Source: Lacrimispora celerecrescens
GTDB taxonomy: Bacteria; Bacillota; Clostridia; Lachnospirales; Lachnospiraceae
Assembly (NCBI RefSeq): GCF_000732605.1
Contig: NZ_JPME01000003.1
Span: forward strand, 124,151-188,150
Direction of reading: 5' to 3'
Length of the DNA stretch: 64,000 nucleotides
In this document: one piece after another, positions 1 through 9,589 of the stretch
Layout: each line of letters begins with the position of its first letter
Position numbering within the stretch: the first letter of the stretch is position 1
Notes under the pieces: model-generated
The model's input: the letters and a program-made list of their open reading frames with translations, nothing else
Databases searched by the model: none
What the model was told of the DNA's origin: nothing
Made by a program: the position numbers and the translations under genes

Positions 1-447
1 TATTATGAAACCCTGGTGACCCAGTTTGATTATTATCTGACCACCATGCTTGGAGGATTTTTGGGAAATTTGGACCCTAACCTGACTGTGCCTCCCTTCT
101 GTCTTATGATTTTGTGGTATGTGCTTTTTATCAGTGTGATAAGGAGAGAAGGAGAAGAAGCTCCTATGTCCGGAGGACAGAAGCTTTGGATGGTCATTCT
201 GGTGTTTTTAAGTGCCTGTCTGGTTCTTGCCTCCATGCTATTAGGCTGGACGCCGCGGGAGCTTACCTATATAACGGGTGTTCAGGGACGGTATTTTATC
301 CCCCTGCTGCCCCTTGTGCTGTTGGTTGTATTTGATAAACGCCTGGTCATAAACATGGATTTAAGGAAAAGTGCATGGTATCTGGAATGCTTTGTGAGCA
401 TCTATGCCCTGATACGCATCTGTTCCACGGCGTGTCTGCGCTACTGA
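1..447 (+). CDS. DUF2142-type polytopic membrane protein, C-terminal part (cut by window edge)
   Basis: The reading frame is open from the first base, so only the last 148 or so codons of a longer gene are present; the GTG at 16 is internal. The visible part has three hydrophobic segments and the motif GVQGRYFIPLLP just before the last helix, which is characteristic of the C-terminus of DUF2142 membrane proteins. These are common in rhamnan and other surface-polysaccharide loci and are thought to be GT-C-like membrane glycosyltransferases, but their reaction is not established. The next gene, a GT2 glycosyltransferase, begins about 90 bases downstream on the same strand, consistent with a shared polysaccharide operon that starts outside the window. 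The family call is fairly safe; substrate is unknown. Confidence 0.7.
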   Translation, partial: YYETLVTQFDYYLTTMLGGFLGNLDPNLTVPPFCLMILWYVLFISVIRREGEEAPMSGGQKLWMVILVFLSACLVLASMLLGWTPRELTYITGVQGRYFIPLLPLVLLVVFDKRLVINMDLRKSAWYLECFVSIYALIRICSTACLRY

Positions 448-534
448 TTCATTCGAAGGCAGCGGGTCAAATGGAAGCTCGCTTGATCCTTGAGGCTGTT
501 CGCGGAGTATTTAACTGGAAGGTAGGAAATTGCA

Positions 535-1491
535 ATGGAAGAAAAAAGGCAGGAAAAATCCGTTGATGTGATTATTCCCGTATATAAACCGGATGAGAAG
601 TTACAGCTTTTGATGAAGCGCCTGGGGGAACAGTCATACCCGATCCGGCGGATCATCATCATGAACACGGAACGGTCCTATTGGAAGGATGAGGAATATG
701 GCTGGGTCCCCAATCTGGAAGTACACCATGTGACAAAAGAGGAATTTGACCATGGCGGTACCAGAAACCGGGGAGCCGGTTATTCTGAGGCAGATATTAT
801 GGTATTTATGACCGATGATGCAGTTCCGGCTGATGGGAATTTAATAGAAGCGCTGGTAAAAGGTCTTGACCAGACAGGAAAAGGCGGAGAAAAGGTGGTC
901 ATGGCCTATGGAAGGCAGCTGCCGAATTCCGACTGTGCCCTGGCAGAGCAGTATACCCGTTCCTTTAATTACCCGGAACAAAGCAGGGTGAAAACAGGCG
1001 GGGATCTAAAGGAGCTGGGAATCAAGACCTTTTTTGCCTCCAATGTCTGCTGCGCCTATGACCGGGCTGCATTTTTAGAGGCCGGGGGATTTATTAAGCG
1101 GACTATTTTTAATGAGGACATGATTTATGCGGGAAATGCGGTAAGACACCGGGGGCAGGCGGTAGCCTATGCAGCCGATGCAAACGTGTACCATTCCCAT
1201 AATTACGGCTGTATCGCCCAGTTTAAACGGAATTTTGACCTTGCGGTATCCCAGACCGATCATCCGGAGGTGTTTGAGGGAATCCGCTCGGAAGGCGAGG
1301 GGATCCGTCTTGTGAAAAAAACCTGCGCCTGGCTTTTAAAGGTGAATAAGCCATGGCTCATTTCCGGAGTCATTGTAAAGAGTGGTTTTAAATACATGGG
1401 ATACCTTATGGGAAAACGGTATCGCACCCTGCCAAAAGGGTTGGTTTTAAGCTTTACTATGAACAAGGAATATTGGAAAAAAGAAAAATAG
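535..1491 (+). CDS. GT2-family glycosyltransferase, rhamnosyltransferase-like
   Basis: A 318-aa cytoplasmic GT-A glycosyltransferase with no clear membrane segment. It opens with VDVIIPVYKPDEKL, the usual GT2 nucleotide-binding start, and has MTDDAVP near residue 100 as the DxD-type metal site. FNEDMIYAG near residue 198 fits the acceptor-side acidic motif (ED). Overall it resembles rhamnosyltransferases (RfbF/RgpF-like), adding a sugar from a nucleotide donor to a lipid-linked glycan. The ATG at 535 has an upstream GGAAGG-type site. It follows the DUF2142 gene and is the last gene before a bidirectional terminator, so it ends that operon. The donor sugar is an inference from family resemblance. 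Confidence 0.8.
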   Translation: MEEKRQEKSVDVIIPVYKPDEKLQLLMKRLGEQSYPIRRIIIMNTERSYWKDEEYGWVPNLEVHHVTKEEFDHGGTRNRGAGYSEADIMVFMTDDAVPADGNLIEALVKGLDQTGKGGEKVVMAYGRQLPNSDCALAEQYTRSFNYPEQSRVKTGGDLKELGIKTFFASNVCCAYDRAAFLEAGGFIKRTIFNEDMIYAGNAVRHRGQAVAYAADANVYHSHNYGCIAQFKRNFDLAVSQTDHPEVFEGIRSEGEGIRLVKKTCAWLLKVNKPWLISGVIVKSGFKYMGYLMGKRYRTLPKGLVLSFTMNKEYWKKEK

Positions 1492-1536
1492 ATATTGAGA
1501 AAAGCTGTCTGGTAAAAACCGGGCTGCAAAGTTAAA

Positions 1537-1570
1537 AAAATAGGCTCAAGATATACTTTGAGCCTATTTT
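1537..1570. terminator. Bidirectional Rho-independent terminator
   Basis: Thirteen-base arms (AAAATAGGCTCAA and its complement) with a 7-8 base loop and A/T tracts on both flanks. It lies between the convergent GT2 gene and serine hydrolase gene, so it can end both transcripts. Confidence 0.85.
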
Positions 1571-1587
1571 CTACTATATTGTCATTC

Positions 1588-2562
1588 TCAATCCTCAAAT
1601 ATTGGTTCAATATGCTCCATAATCAGCCCTATCCTGTCCTTAGCGTCCGGCATAAAAAGAGAAGCGATAGAAATAACCATCTTTTTCTTTGTATTGACGT
1701 AAATTACGTTTCCCCCGTCTCCCAAAGCTGCATAGACAGGTTCTTTATCATCAAATATCCACCACAAGTAGCCATAAGACAGCCGGTCCAATCGTATGTG
1801 CTCCTTTGTGCTTTCTTCTATCCATTTCTCTGATATGATTTGTTTGTTTTCCCATATTCCGCCGTTTAAATACAATTGGCCTATTTTTGCCATATCCGAA
1901 GGCGTCAGAAATAGCCCCCAGCTTGACGTGTTTATCCCTTGAGGATCAACGACCCAACCGCTGGTGTTTTTATCATTCATAACGGCGATATGCTCTTCTT
2001 TATTATGCAGTACCACGTTGCGCGTAACCTTGATTCCCAGCGGCGAGAATAAATTCTCCGAAGCGAAATCAAGTACCGGCTGCCCCGTCGCTCTTACGAG
2101 AATGCCTGACAAGATATGTGTTCCTATGATGGGAGAATACATAAATTCTCCTGTATGTTTCTCGCCTCCCAATAAATCAAGGGCTGCGTTCACCCAGTTA
2201 TCGCTTGCGAAAAACTCTTCGTATGGCTCAGACTTATATTTATATGGGGCTGTCATGGTAAGTAAATTCTTAAGCGTAATACCCTGTATTATCATTTCGC
2301 CTGCTTTAACAGTGTAATCCGGGAAAAAGTCTAATACCTTCTGGTCTGCACTTTTGATAAAGCCCTTATCAATAGCGATACCAATCAATGCAGAGAATAC
2401 GCTCTTTGTCACCGAAAACACATGAACGGCGTTAATGGCGGTATATCCATTAAAATAGTTTTCATATAGTTTTATGCCGTTTTTTTGTATAAGTATGCCT
2501 GAGATATTGCTATAGTCACTGTTAATCGTCTTTTCAAGCTCTTTAATTTTTTCCTGAATCAT
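1588..2562 (-). CDS. Serine hydrolase of the class C beta-lactamase / penicillin-binding-protein-like family
   Basis: A 324-aa protein with no signal peptide or membrane anchor. The family nucleophile motif SxxK is visible as SVTKS near residue 51, and YSPIIG near residue 142 occupies the position of the YxN-type motif. YGYLWWIFDD near residue 265 and GDGGNVIYV near residue 281 match the C-terminal part of the fold, with a GDGG in place of the KTG/HTG box. Members act as esterases, DD-peptidases or beta-lactamase relatives; the substrate cannot be read from sequence. A good GGAGG site precedes the ATG at 2562. It is a single-gene minus-strand unit between plus-strand operons, more AT-rich than its neighbours and flanked by similar hairpins, which suggests insertion. 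Confidence 0.8.
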   Translation of the reverse strand: MIQEKIKELEKTINSDYSNISGILIQKNGIKLYENYFNGYTAINAVHVFSVTKSVFSALIGIAIDKGFIKSADQKVLDFFPDYTVKAGEMIIQGITLKNLLTMTAPYKYKSEPYEEFFASDNWVNAALDLLGGEKHTGEFMYSPIIGTHILSGILVRATGQPVLDFASENLFSPLGIKVTRNVVLHNKEEHIAVMNDKNTSGWVVDPQGINTSSWGLFLTPSDMAKIGQLYLNGGIWENKQIISEKWIEESTKEHIRLDRLSYGYLWWIFDDKEPVYAALGDGGNVIYVNTKKKMVISIASLFMPDAKDRIGLIMEHIEPIFED

Positions 2563-2773
2563 ATCATTTCCTCCTTTAGGTTATAAAGGATATCCTTAAG
2601 ATAAAGATAAGGTAATTAAAAATTAATTGCAAGACCTATTTCTAAATAATTAAAAAATTAACAAGTATGATAACCTTTCTGTCAGTCCGGTAAAAAACCG
2701 GGCTGTTTCCCATTTATTTTTCCCCCATGATTTAGTATAATGGTCTTAGTGCTATATGAAAAAGGGGATAACC

Positions 2774-3793
2774 ATGGATAACAGAAAGAAAAGCCTGGTG
2801 CTGCTGGTTTTTGGGGGATTGTTCAGTATTGCATTTCTTACGCTTTTGACCGCATCCTTTTATGGATTCGTGTTAAAAAGGATCGGGGTTGAGCATGCGG
2901 AAAATACCAGAACCTACCGGTACCACTATGTTATGATCATCAATGACCTGGATTCCCAGTTCTGGAACGACGTGTACCAGAGCGTACGGAAAGAAGCAGC
3001 CCTGCACGATGCTTATGTGGAGCTTAAGGGAAGAAGTCAGTCATCGGAATATAATGCTGTGGATTTTATGGATATGAGCATAGCAGCAAAGGTGGATGGG
3101 ATTCTGCTTGAATTTACGGGAGAAGATAAGCTGGAAGAACGGATCAATGAAGCGGCTGCAAGGGGAATACCTGTGGTAACAATATTAAACGATGCACCTG
3201 CTACGGACCGGAAAAGCTACGTTGGAATTAATTCCTATGAGCTGGGGCAGGAATATGGAAACCAGATCTTAAAGATTTTGCCCCAGGATTCCAGGAAGGC
3301 CAGAGTGATGATGCTCCTTCATGACAATTCCATAGACAGCAATCAGTCCCAGATTTTTAATCAGATCAACAACCGGATGGTCACTTCAAAGGAAACAGCG
3401 GACCGGATTAAGGTAGAAGAAATCAAAATCCCGTCCGGGCGGGCATTTGAAGCAGAGGAAATTGTGCGCAACCTGTTTCAGAATCCCCAAGGTCCGCCGG
3501 ACATCATCGTCTGTATGGATGAGGTGGATACGGAGGCCGTGTATCAGGCAGTCATCGACTACAACAGCGTAGGCAGGACTCAGGTCATCGGCTATTATAA
3601 ATCAAAGGCAGCCTTAGAAGCGGTGAGAAAGGGGACGATGGCCATGACCCTTTACATTGACACCGACCAGATGGGGAAATTCAGCGTACAGGCTCTTACC
3701 GAATCCATACATGACGGGAGGACTAATTCCTTTTACAGTGTGGATCTGCAGTTTGTAACAAAGGAAAATGCGTCTGATTTCATGAGTAATTAG
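2774..3793 (+). CDS. Membrane-anchored sugar-binding sensor protein (XylFII-like)
   Basis: A 339-aa periplasmic-binding-protein-fold protein (type I, ribose/xylose class) held by one N-terminal transmembrane helix at about residues 8-33. The sensor domain starts with YHYVMIINDLDSQFWNDVY and contains the hinge pattern KVDGILLEF...GIPVVTILND. An upstream in-frame ATG at 2756 has no ribosome site, whereas AAAGGGGAT sits correctly before 2774, so I use 2774; a -10-like TATAAT lies at 2736-2741. It is immediately followed by a LytS-type kinase and a YesN-type regulator. In Clostridium beijerinckii the XylFII-LytS pair senses D-xylose through such an anchored binding protein and controls xylFGH, and the arrangement here is the same. 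The exact sugar is inference. Confidence 0.8.
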   Translation: MDNRKKSLVLLVFGGLFSIAFLTLLTASFYGFVLKRIGVEHAENTRTYRYHYVMIINDLDSQFWNDVYQSVRKEAALHDAYVELKGRSQSSEYNAVDFMDMSIAAKVDGILLEFTGEDKLEERINEAAARGIPVVTILNDAPATDRKSYVGINSYELGQEYGNQILKILPQDSRKARVMMLLHDNSIDSNQSQIFNQINNRMVTSKETADRIKVEEIKIPSGRAFEAEEIVRNLFQNPQGPPDIIVCMDEVDTEAVYQAVIDYNSVGRTQVIGYYKSKAALEAVRKGTMAMTLYIDTDQMGKFSVQALTESIHDGRTNSFYSVDLQFVTKENASDFMSN

Positions 3794-3803
3794 TGGAGCG
3801 GCT

Positions 3804-5315
3804 ATGAAAAATAAATGGAAACACCTATGGGAAAACTTGCCGATTGCCCGCAAGCTGTTTTTGGAAGTTGCGGTAACGGCAGCCACGCTTTTTGCCAGCA
3901 ATTTATTCATCTACGCTCAGATCAACCAGATGGTAGAGCGTATGAATTCTGTATACATAAGCAATGTGAACCTCAATGAACTGTCGGATGTTTTCTCCGA
4001 TGTACAGAGTTTTATGTACAAATATTTACAGGTAAAGGATTCCGAGTCCTTAACCGATTATTACCGGGCGGAGCAGGATTACAGGAAGTTGTTAGAGGGG
4101 CTTAATGTAGCTGTGACAGATAATCAGATTCAGATTCTGGAAAAAAATATCCGCAACATGTCGGACAGCTATCTGGCCATTACAGATGAGACAGTACAGG
4201 CCAAACGGGGACAGAATGTAGAAAAGTATAAAAGCTCCTACGAATCTGCTCTAAAGCTTTATCAGTTCATCAACCATGATATTTCCGTCTTAAACAGCCG
4301 GCAGTTTAAAAATAATTCCGCCAGCTATCAGACCTTACAGGCAGCCCTTCAGTATCTGGAAGTGATAAGCACAGTAATCTTAATGATTGTAATGGTCATA
4401 AGCCTGACGGTTATGATGATGATGACAAAAGATATTGTGACTCCCCTCACTAACTTAGCCCATACGGCAAAGCTGGTAGGGCAGGGAAATTTCCACGTAA
4501 AGGTACCAACATTAAGTACCGGAGATGAGCTGGGGATTGTAACCGGAACCTTTAACCAAATGGTGGATAGTTTGGACGAGTATGTGAATAAAATTAAGGA
4601 GAGCGCGGAAAAAGAGCAGGAGATGAAGGAACGGGAACTTTTAATGGAAAACCACTTAAAGGAAGCCCAGTTAAAATATCTTCAGTCCCAGATCAATCCC
4701 CACTTTCTTTTTAATTCCTTAAACGCCGGAGTTCAGCTGGCCATGATGGAGGATGCGGAGAAAACCTCGGTATTTATGGAAAAGATGGCAGATTTCTTCC
4801 GCTATAATGTGAAAAAGGGTTCAAGGGATGCCACCATTCGCGAAGAGGTGGAGGCAGTGGAAAACTATGTTTATATATTGAATGTCCGTTTTGCAGGAGA
4901 TATCCGGTACCATTCAAAGATCGATGAGGAGGCAATGGATTTTTCCATTCCAAGCATGATTTTGCAGCCCCTGGTGGAGAACGCGGTGAACCATGGGATC
5001 CGGAATATTGAACGGCCGGGGGAAATTTATCTGACCGTGGAGAACCATGTGGAGAAAATAGAGATACGCATCAAGGACAATGGGGCCGGAATGGAAAAGG
5101 AAACCCTTGACAGGATCCTGACCGGAGGACAAGCCGCAGAAGGGGTAAATTCTACCGGGATCGGTATTCACAATGTTATTTCCCGCCTGGAGCTTTATTA
5201 TAATGATGACGGTATTTTCCATATGTTCAGCGATGGGGAGGATAAAGGAACCACAGTGGTATTAAGGATTCCAAAAAGAGGGGGTGATGTACATGTTTCG
5301 CATACTGGTAGCTGA
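3804..5315 (+). CDS. LytS/YesM-type sensor histidine kinase
   Basis: A 503-aa two-component sensor kinase. TM1 lies at about residues 18-38, an extracytoplasmic helical region at 39-185, TM2 at 187-207 and a HAMP linker at about 208-260. A short coiled coil (KEQEMKERELLMENHLKEAQ) leads into the His_kinase domain, whose phospho-acceptor is H300 in SQINPHFLFNSL. The ATPase part has the N-box LQPLVENAVNHG (N393), DNGAGM and STGIGIHNV. It begins 10 bases after the anchored binding protein and overlaps the response regulator gene by 23 bases, indicating coupled translation. By analogy with XylFII-LytS the binding protein probably docks on the extracytoplasmic domain and signals sugar binding. Confidence in the kinase role is high; the ligand is inferred. 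Confidence 0.92.
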   Translation: MKNKWKHLWENLPIARKLFLEVAVTAATLFASNLFIYAQINQMVERMNSVYISNVNLNELSDVFSDVQSFMYKYLQVKDSESLTDYYRAEQDYRKLLEGLNVAVTDNQIQILEKNIRNMSDSYLAITDETVQAKRGQNVEKYKSSYESALKLYQFINHDISVLNSRQFKNNSASYQTLQAALQYLEVISTVILMIVMVISLTVMMMMTKDIVTPLTNLAHTAKLVGQGNFHVKVPTLSTGDELGIVTGTFNQMVDSLDEYVNKIKESAEKEQEMKERELLMENHLKEAQLKYLQSQINPHFLFNSLNAGVQLAMMEDAEKTSVFMEKMADFFRYNVKKGSRDATIREEVEAVENYVYILNVRFAGDIRYHSKIDEEAMDFSIPSMILQPLVENAVNHGIRNIERPGEIYLTVENHVEKIEIRIKDNGAGMEKETLDRILTGGQAAEGVNSTGIGIHNVISRLELYYNDDGIFHMFSDGEDKGTTVVLRIPKRGGDVHVSHTGS

Positions 5316-6879
5316 TGATGAGGGGATTATGCTGGAATCCATCAGTCATATTATAAAGTCCAATTTCGGCAGCGATTGTGAGATCGTCTGTGTCAAAACG
5401 GGCAGGGCGGTCATTGAACAGGCCGGCTCCTTCCGGCCGGATATTGCATTCGTGGATATTCAGATGCCTGGATTAAACGGGATCCAGGCAATCAGGGAGG
5501 TACGTAAATTCAATCCCTCCGTTGTATTTATTATCATAACAGCCTATGATAAATTTTCTTATGCCCAGGAAGCGGTGAACTTAGGGGTTATGGAATTTAT
5601 CATGAAGCCGGTCTATAAAAAGAAGATCTTAGATGTATGTGTAAAGGCCATGCATCAGGTAGAGGAGGCCAGGCAGAAGTTAAGCGATGATTTAAAGATC
5701 AGGGAAAAGCTTGAGATCGTAATTCCCATGATCGAAAGCGGGTTCATCTACAGTGTGCTTCAAGAGGACTTAGAGCTTTCTAAAAACGGATACATTGAAA
5801 TGCTGGACATAAAAAGCCCTTATGGCTTTATGATTATTCTGGAATTTGGGGACAGCATTGAGGGAGGTACCATGACCAATGCCATAGGGGTCAGTGTCCG
5901 GGTGAACAAGTATTATCCAATGGTCAGAGAGATTGTGAAGGATTATTTTGATTGTGTCATGGGTCCGGCCATGGGAAACCGGCTAGTGCTTTTTCTGCCT
6001 TTTGAACAGGAAAAAGTACGGTATGAGGAGCGGGTGGAAATTATCACAAGGACCCGGAATATGATCCATAAGCTGGAAAGCACCACGGATATCAAATGCA
6101 GGGGAGGGATCGGTTCTGTAAAACCTTTAGAAGGGATTAGAGACTCCTATAAAGAGGCCTTAAAATCCTTACGGGACAGTGACAGCCATGTAGTGCATAT
6201 TACAGACATCCCGGCAGTGGCTGATTATGACGGAGAATATCCTCTGGACTTAGAAAACCAGTACCTTCAAAGGGGGACAAAGGCGGACAGGGAAGGAACG
6301 TTGGCCTGTGCCGGTGAATTTTTTGACTGGATGCTGGCTCACGACGGCAATGTAAGGTCCAATATTGAGGTAAAGATACTGGAACTGGTCATGAGACTTG
6401 AGAGACGGGCTTTTGAGGCAGGAAATGTACGTTATGGTTTCCGCTATCGGGAGAACTACTTAGAAGAACTGAAGGAAGCTGCCGATACGGACGCGCTTCG
6501 GCGCTGGTTTCTAAATAAAACAAGAGAAGTATGCGAAAACATCAGTACTTCCAGGGAGAAGGAATATGAAAATGTAGTTTCAAGAGTCAAGAGTTATATT
6601 GATGAGAATTATGCCAAGGACATTTCTCTTGACGATGCTTCCCGAATGGTTGACATAAGTCCATATTATTTTAGTAAATTATTTAAGCAGGAGGTGGGAG
6701 AAAATTTTATAGAGTATGTAACCAGAACCAGGATTAAGAACGCCAGGCGTCTTCTGGAAGATTCCAGATACAGCATTAAGGAGGTATGTATCATGTCCGG
6801 CTACAGTGATCCTAATTATTTCAGCCGGATATTTAAAAAGTATGAAGGGATGACGCCAAGCGAGTATAGGGAGAGGTAA
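5293..6879 (+). CDS. YesN-type response regulator with AraC DNA-binding domain
   Basis: A 528-aa regulator. The receiver domain occupies residues 1-125, with acidic pocket D8/D9, phospho-acceptor D55 in FVDIQMPG and K105 in MKPVYK. A long middle region follows, and the last 100 residues form an AraC-type double helix-turn-helix, with DISLDDASRMVDISPYYFSKLF and a second helix-turn-helix ending GMTPSEYRER. Possible starts are 5284, 5287 and 5293; 5293 gives the typical MFRILVADDE start and the best spacing from AGAGGGGG. It overlaps the kinase gene, its likely partner. The expected target is the sugar ABC operon starting at 12479, now separated from it by the tryptophanase cassette, and perhaps the downstream lipoprotein gene. 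Confidence 0.9.
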   Translation: MFRILVADDEGIMLESISHIIKSNFGSDCEIVCVKTGRAVIEQAGSFRPDIAFVDIQMPGLNGIQAIREVRKFNPSVVFIIITAYDKFSYAQEAVNLGVMEFIMKPVYKKKILDVCVKAMHQVEEARQKLSDDLKIREKLEIVIPMIESGFIYSVLQEDLELSKNGYIEMLDIKSPYGFMIILEFGDSIEGGTMTNAIGVSVRVNKYYPMVREIVKDYFDCVMGPAMGNRLVLFLPFEQEKVRYEERVEIITRTRNMIHKLESTTDIKCRGGIGSVKPLEGIRDSYKEALKSLRDSDSHVVHITDIPAVADYDGEYPLDLENQYLQRGTKADREGTLACAGEFFDWMLAHDGNVRSNIEVKILELVMRLERRAFEAGNVRYGFRYRENYLEELKEAADTDALRRWFLNKTREVCENISTSREKEYENVVSRVKSYIDENYAKDISLDDASRMVDISPYYFSKLFKQEVGENFIEYVTRTRIKNARRLLEDSRYSIKEVCIMSGYSDPNYFSRIFKKYEGMTPSEYRER

Positions 6880-6884
6880 GAGTT

Positions 6885-7934
6885 ATGAAAATGGGTCGAG
6901 GGAGATTGTTACTGGTAGTGATACTCTGCTGTGGTTTGACGGCAGGCTGTGTAAATGCCAAGGCAGAGGCAGAGACCGAGGTTTCGGCAAAGGCCGGGGA
7001 GAGGCCCTTACAGATCGGGTTAAGCATTGATTCCTTTGTGATCGAGAGGTGGATCAGGGATCGGGATGTTTTTGTATCAACCGCAAAGGAACTGGGGGCA
7101 GAGGTTAATGTACAAAACGCAAACGGGGATGTAAACGAGCAGATCGAACAGATAAAATACTTCATAAAAAAGCAGATGGATGTAATTGTGGTGGTGGCTG
7201 GAGACTGTGAAGCGTTATCTGATGTCATGAAAAAGGCAAAGGAAGCAGGGATCAAGACCATGAGCTATGACCGGCTGATCCAGAATGCGGACAGCGATAT
7301 GTACATATCCTTTGACAACAGGGAGGTCGGAATACTCATGGCGGAAAGCCTGGTAAAGGACATTCCTGAGGGAGGTAAGATTTTCATGATCCAGGGCCCT
7401 GAGACGGATCATAATGTGGCAATGGTCCGGGAGGGCTTTGATTCGGTTATAAAGGGGAAAAATCTGGAAGTGGTTTATAAAAGCAACTGTGAGGGCTGGC
7501 TTTCGGAGCATGCCTTTGACTATGCCAAAGAAGCGCTGGAAAAGCACCCGGATGTAAAGGGAATCATGTGCGGGAACGATGATCTGGCGACTCAGGTTTT
7601 CCGTGCCCTGTCCGAAGACAGAATGGCCGGAAGGGTCTGTCTGGTGGGCCAGGATGGGGATCTGATGGCCTGTCAGAGGATCGTGGAAGGAACTCAGAAT
7701 ATGACGGCCTTTAAATCCGTAGAGGAAGAGGCCAGAATCGCAGCGGAATATGCGGTGAAGCTTGGGAAGGGAGAGCCTTTGGAGGGAATTGTGACCACCG
7801 TAGACGATGGAACCTATGATGTCCCTAGCCTGGAGCTTAGGCCGGTGGCAGTTACCAGGGAAAATATGGATTCCGTCATCATTCAGGGAGGATTCCATGG
7901 TAGGGAGGATGTATACCTGAATGTGAAACAGTAG
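6885..7934 (+). CDS. Sugar-binding lipoprotein (xylose/ChvE-type, type I fold)
   Basis: A 349-aa exported lipoprotein. The signal peptide ends in the lipobox LTAGC with acylation at C22. The mature part is a type I periplasmic-binding fold: LQIGLSIDSFVIERW, then VIVVVAGDCEAL, MSYDRLI and MCGNDDLA, the last being typical of xylose/multiple-monosaccharide binding proteins. It begins 5 bases after the regulator stop with its Shine-Dalgarno inside the regulator gene, so it belongs to the sensor operon. It is a paralogue of the binding protein at 12479. No transporter genes sit next to it, so it may deliver sugar to the anchored sensor or to the downstream transporter; the sequence does not decide between these. 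The gene ends at a strong terminator. Confidence 0.85.
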   Translation: MKMGRGRLLLVVILCCGLTAGCVNAKAEAETEVSAKAGERPLQIGLSIDSFVIERWIRDRDVFVSTAKELGAEVNVQNANGDVNEQIEQIKYFIKKQMDVIVVVAGDCEALSDVMKKAKEAGIKTMSYDRLIQNADSDMYISFDNREVGILMAESLVKDIPEGGKIFMIQGPETDHNVAMVREGFDSVIKGKNLEVVYKSNCEGWLSEHAFDYAKEALEKHPDVKGIMCGNDDLATQVFRALSEDRMAGRVCLVGQDGDLMACQRIVEGTQNMTAFKSVEEEARIAAEYAVKLGKGEPLEGIVTTVDDGTYDVPSLELRPVAVTRENMDSVIIQGGFHGREDVYLNVKQ

Positions 7935-7951
7935 TAGTGTCTTTTGCCGTG

Positions 7952-7981
7952 AAAAGTCCTGATCATTCAGGACTTTTTTTA
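7952..7981 (+). terminator. Rho-independent terminator of the sensor operon
   Basis: Stem AAAAGTCCTGA / TCAGGACTTTT with a TCAT loop and a T-run. A near copy including upstream GCCGT occurs at 12346-12378, on the other side of the tryptophanase cassette. Confidence 0.9.
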
Positions 7982-8089
7982 TTGTTATTGTTCATGGTAT
8001 CTCCTGGGCTGTTGTTTGAGTAACTGATTGTGCTACCGTTTGTATATATATCATAATAAAAATGTTGTTATGCCACTTTTTTTAGTCAT

Positions 8090-8118
8090 TTTACAAAAGA
8101 GTGAAACTGTATTAAAAT
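8090..8118 (+). promoter_or_regulatory. Candidate sigma-A promoter of the tryptophanase operon
   Basis: TTTACA at 8090-8095, a 17-base spacer and TAAAAT at 8113-8118, about 50 bases before the tnaA start. No TnaC-like leader peptide with a key tryptophan codon was recognised in the leader. Confidence 0.55.
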
Positions 8119-8167
8119 AAATACATATAAAAAAATATACAAAAAAGCAAAAGGAGAGAAAACAAAT

Positions 8168-9559
8168 ATGGCTGTAAAGTATATTCCAGAACCGTTCAGA
8201 ATTAAGATGGTAGAGCGTATTAAGATGTTAACCCGAGAGGAACGTATTGAAAAAATTAAAGAGGCTAAGTATAATATGTTTGGGTTAAGGGGCGAAGATG
8301 TCTATATTGACCTTTTAACTGATAGCGGAACCAATGCTATGAGTGATGACCAATGGTCAGGCGTTATGAAGGGTGATGAAGCTTACGCCGGTTCATCCAG
8401 TTACTATAAATTATTTGATGCGGGCAAAGATATATTCGGTTATGATTTTATACAGCCGGTTCATCAGGGCCGCGCTGCTGAGAAGGTGCTTTTCCCCATT
8501 TTCCTTTCCAAAGGCAAATTTGCTATTTCCAATATGTTCTTTGACACGACAAGAGCTCATGTGGAATTGGCAGGAGCCAGAGCCATCGACTGTGTGGTAG
8601 AAGAAGCGAAAAATCCTTCTGTAAGAGCTCCATTTAAAGGCAACATGGACGTTGTTAAATTAGAAAAACTAATCAACGAACTGGGTGCTGAAAATGTTGG
8701 CCTTGTTGTAATGACAATTACGAACAACTCAGCAGGTGGTCAGCCTGTATCCATGGCTAACATGAGAGAGGTATCCGAAATCTGTAAAAGGTATAACATT
8801 CCTCTTAATATTGATGCTGCCAGATATGCGGAAAATGCCTTTTTCTTAAAGCAGCGGGAAGAAGAATGCAAAGATATGTCCATTAAAGAGATTGTCAACA
8901 AAATCTTCAGCTATGGCGATATGTTTACGATGTCTGCCAAAAAGGATACCATTGTAAATATCGGCGGCCTGATTGGAATAAAAGATGGCAATTCACCAAT
9001 GATATTAAAAGTAAAAGCCAATTGTATTTCTTTCGAAGGATTTTTTACATATGGAGGACTTTCCGGACGTGATCTTGAAGCCCTGGCAATTGGACTTTAT
9101 GAAGGAATCGACGAAAACTTCTTAAGATACCGCATTGGCCAGATGGAATACCTGGCAGCTAAATTGGACGATGCAGGAATTGCTTATCAATCCCCGGTTG
9201 GAGGCCATGGAGTTTTTGTAGATGCGGCAGCATTTTTCCCGCATATCCCATATAATGAGTTCCCTGCACAGGTGCTTGCCATAGAGCTTTACAAAGAGGC
9301 TGGAATCCGTACCTGTGACATAGGCTCCTTTATGCTGGGCAACGACCCTGATACTGGCGTGCAGCTTCATTCCGAGTTTGAATTTACTCGTTTTGCAATC
9401 CCACGCCGTGTTTATACACAGGCACATATTGATATTATGGCTGATGCATTAATTGCAATCAAGCAAAGAGCGTCCGAAATCGAGCATGGATACCGCATTA
9501 CCTGGGAGCCGCCGATTTTACGCCACTTCCAGGCATCTTTGGAACCCATCGAATATTAA
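8168..9559 (+). CDS. tnaA: Tryptophanase (tryptophan indole-lyase)
   Basis: A 463-aa PLP enzyme of the beta-eliminating lyase family, splitting L-tryptophan to indole, pyruvate and ammonia in the cytoplasm. The family signatures [33 protein letters not shown] and the PLP-lysine segment MSAKKD (K258/K259) are present. Tyrosine phenol-lyase is the close alternative. Tryptophanase is favoured by FFDTT (Asp where phenol-lyase has Thr), by [13 protein letters not shown] in place of the phenol-lyase MERG region, and by LRHF near the C-terminus, where phenol-lyase has LRFF. A GGAGAG site precedes the ATG. An NSS transporter and its small subunit follow in the same direction, making an uptake-and-degrade operon. 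Quite confident on family and good on substrate. Confidence 0.9.
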   Translation: MAVKYIPEPFRIKMVERIKMLTREERIEKIKEAKYNMFGLRGEDVYIDLLTDSGTNAMSDDQWSGVMKGDEAYAGSSSYYKLFDAGKDIFGYDFIQPVHQGRAAEKVLFPIFLSKGKFAISNMFFDTTRAHVELAGARAIDCVVEEAKNPSVRAPFKGNMDVVKLEKLINELGAENVGLVVMTITNNSAGGQPVSMANMREVSEICKRYNIPLNIDAARYAENAFFLKQREEECKDMSIKEIVNKIFSYGDMFTMSAKKDTIVNIGGLIGIKDGNSPMILKVKANCISFEGFFTYGGLSGRDLEALAIGLYEGIDENFLRYRIGQMEYLAAKLDDAGIAYQSPVGGHGVFVDAAAFFPHIPYNEFPAQVLAIELYKEAGIRTCDIGSFMLGNDPDTGVQLHSEFEFTRFAIPRRVYTQAHIDIMADALIAIKQRASEIEHGYRITWEPPILRHFQASLEPIEY

Positions 9560-9589
9560 GAATATATCCGACATCAGGGGGTATTTACT

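Noticed and set aside
8168-9559. Tyrosine phenol-lyase
   Set aside because: [15 protein letters not shown] and LRHF follow tryptophanase, not phenol-lyase, at the residues that separate the two.
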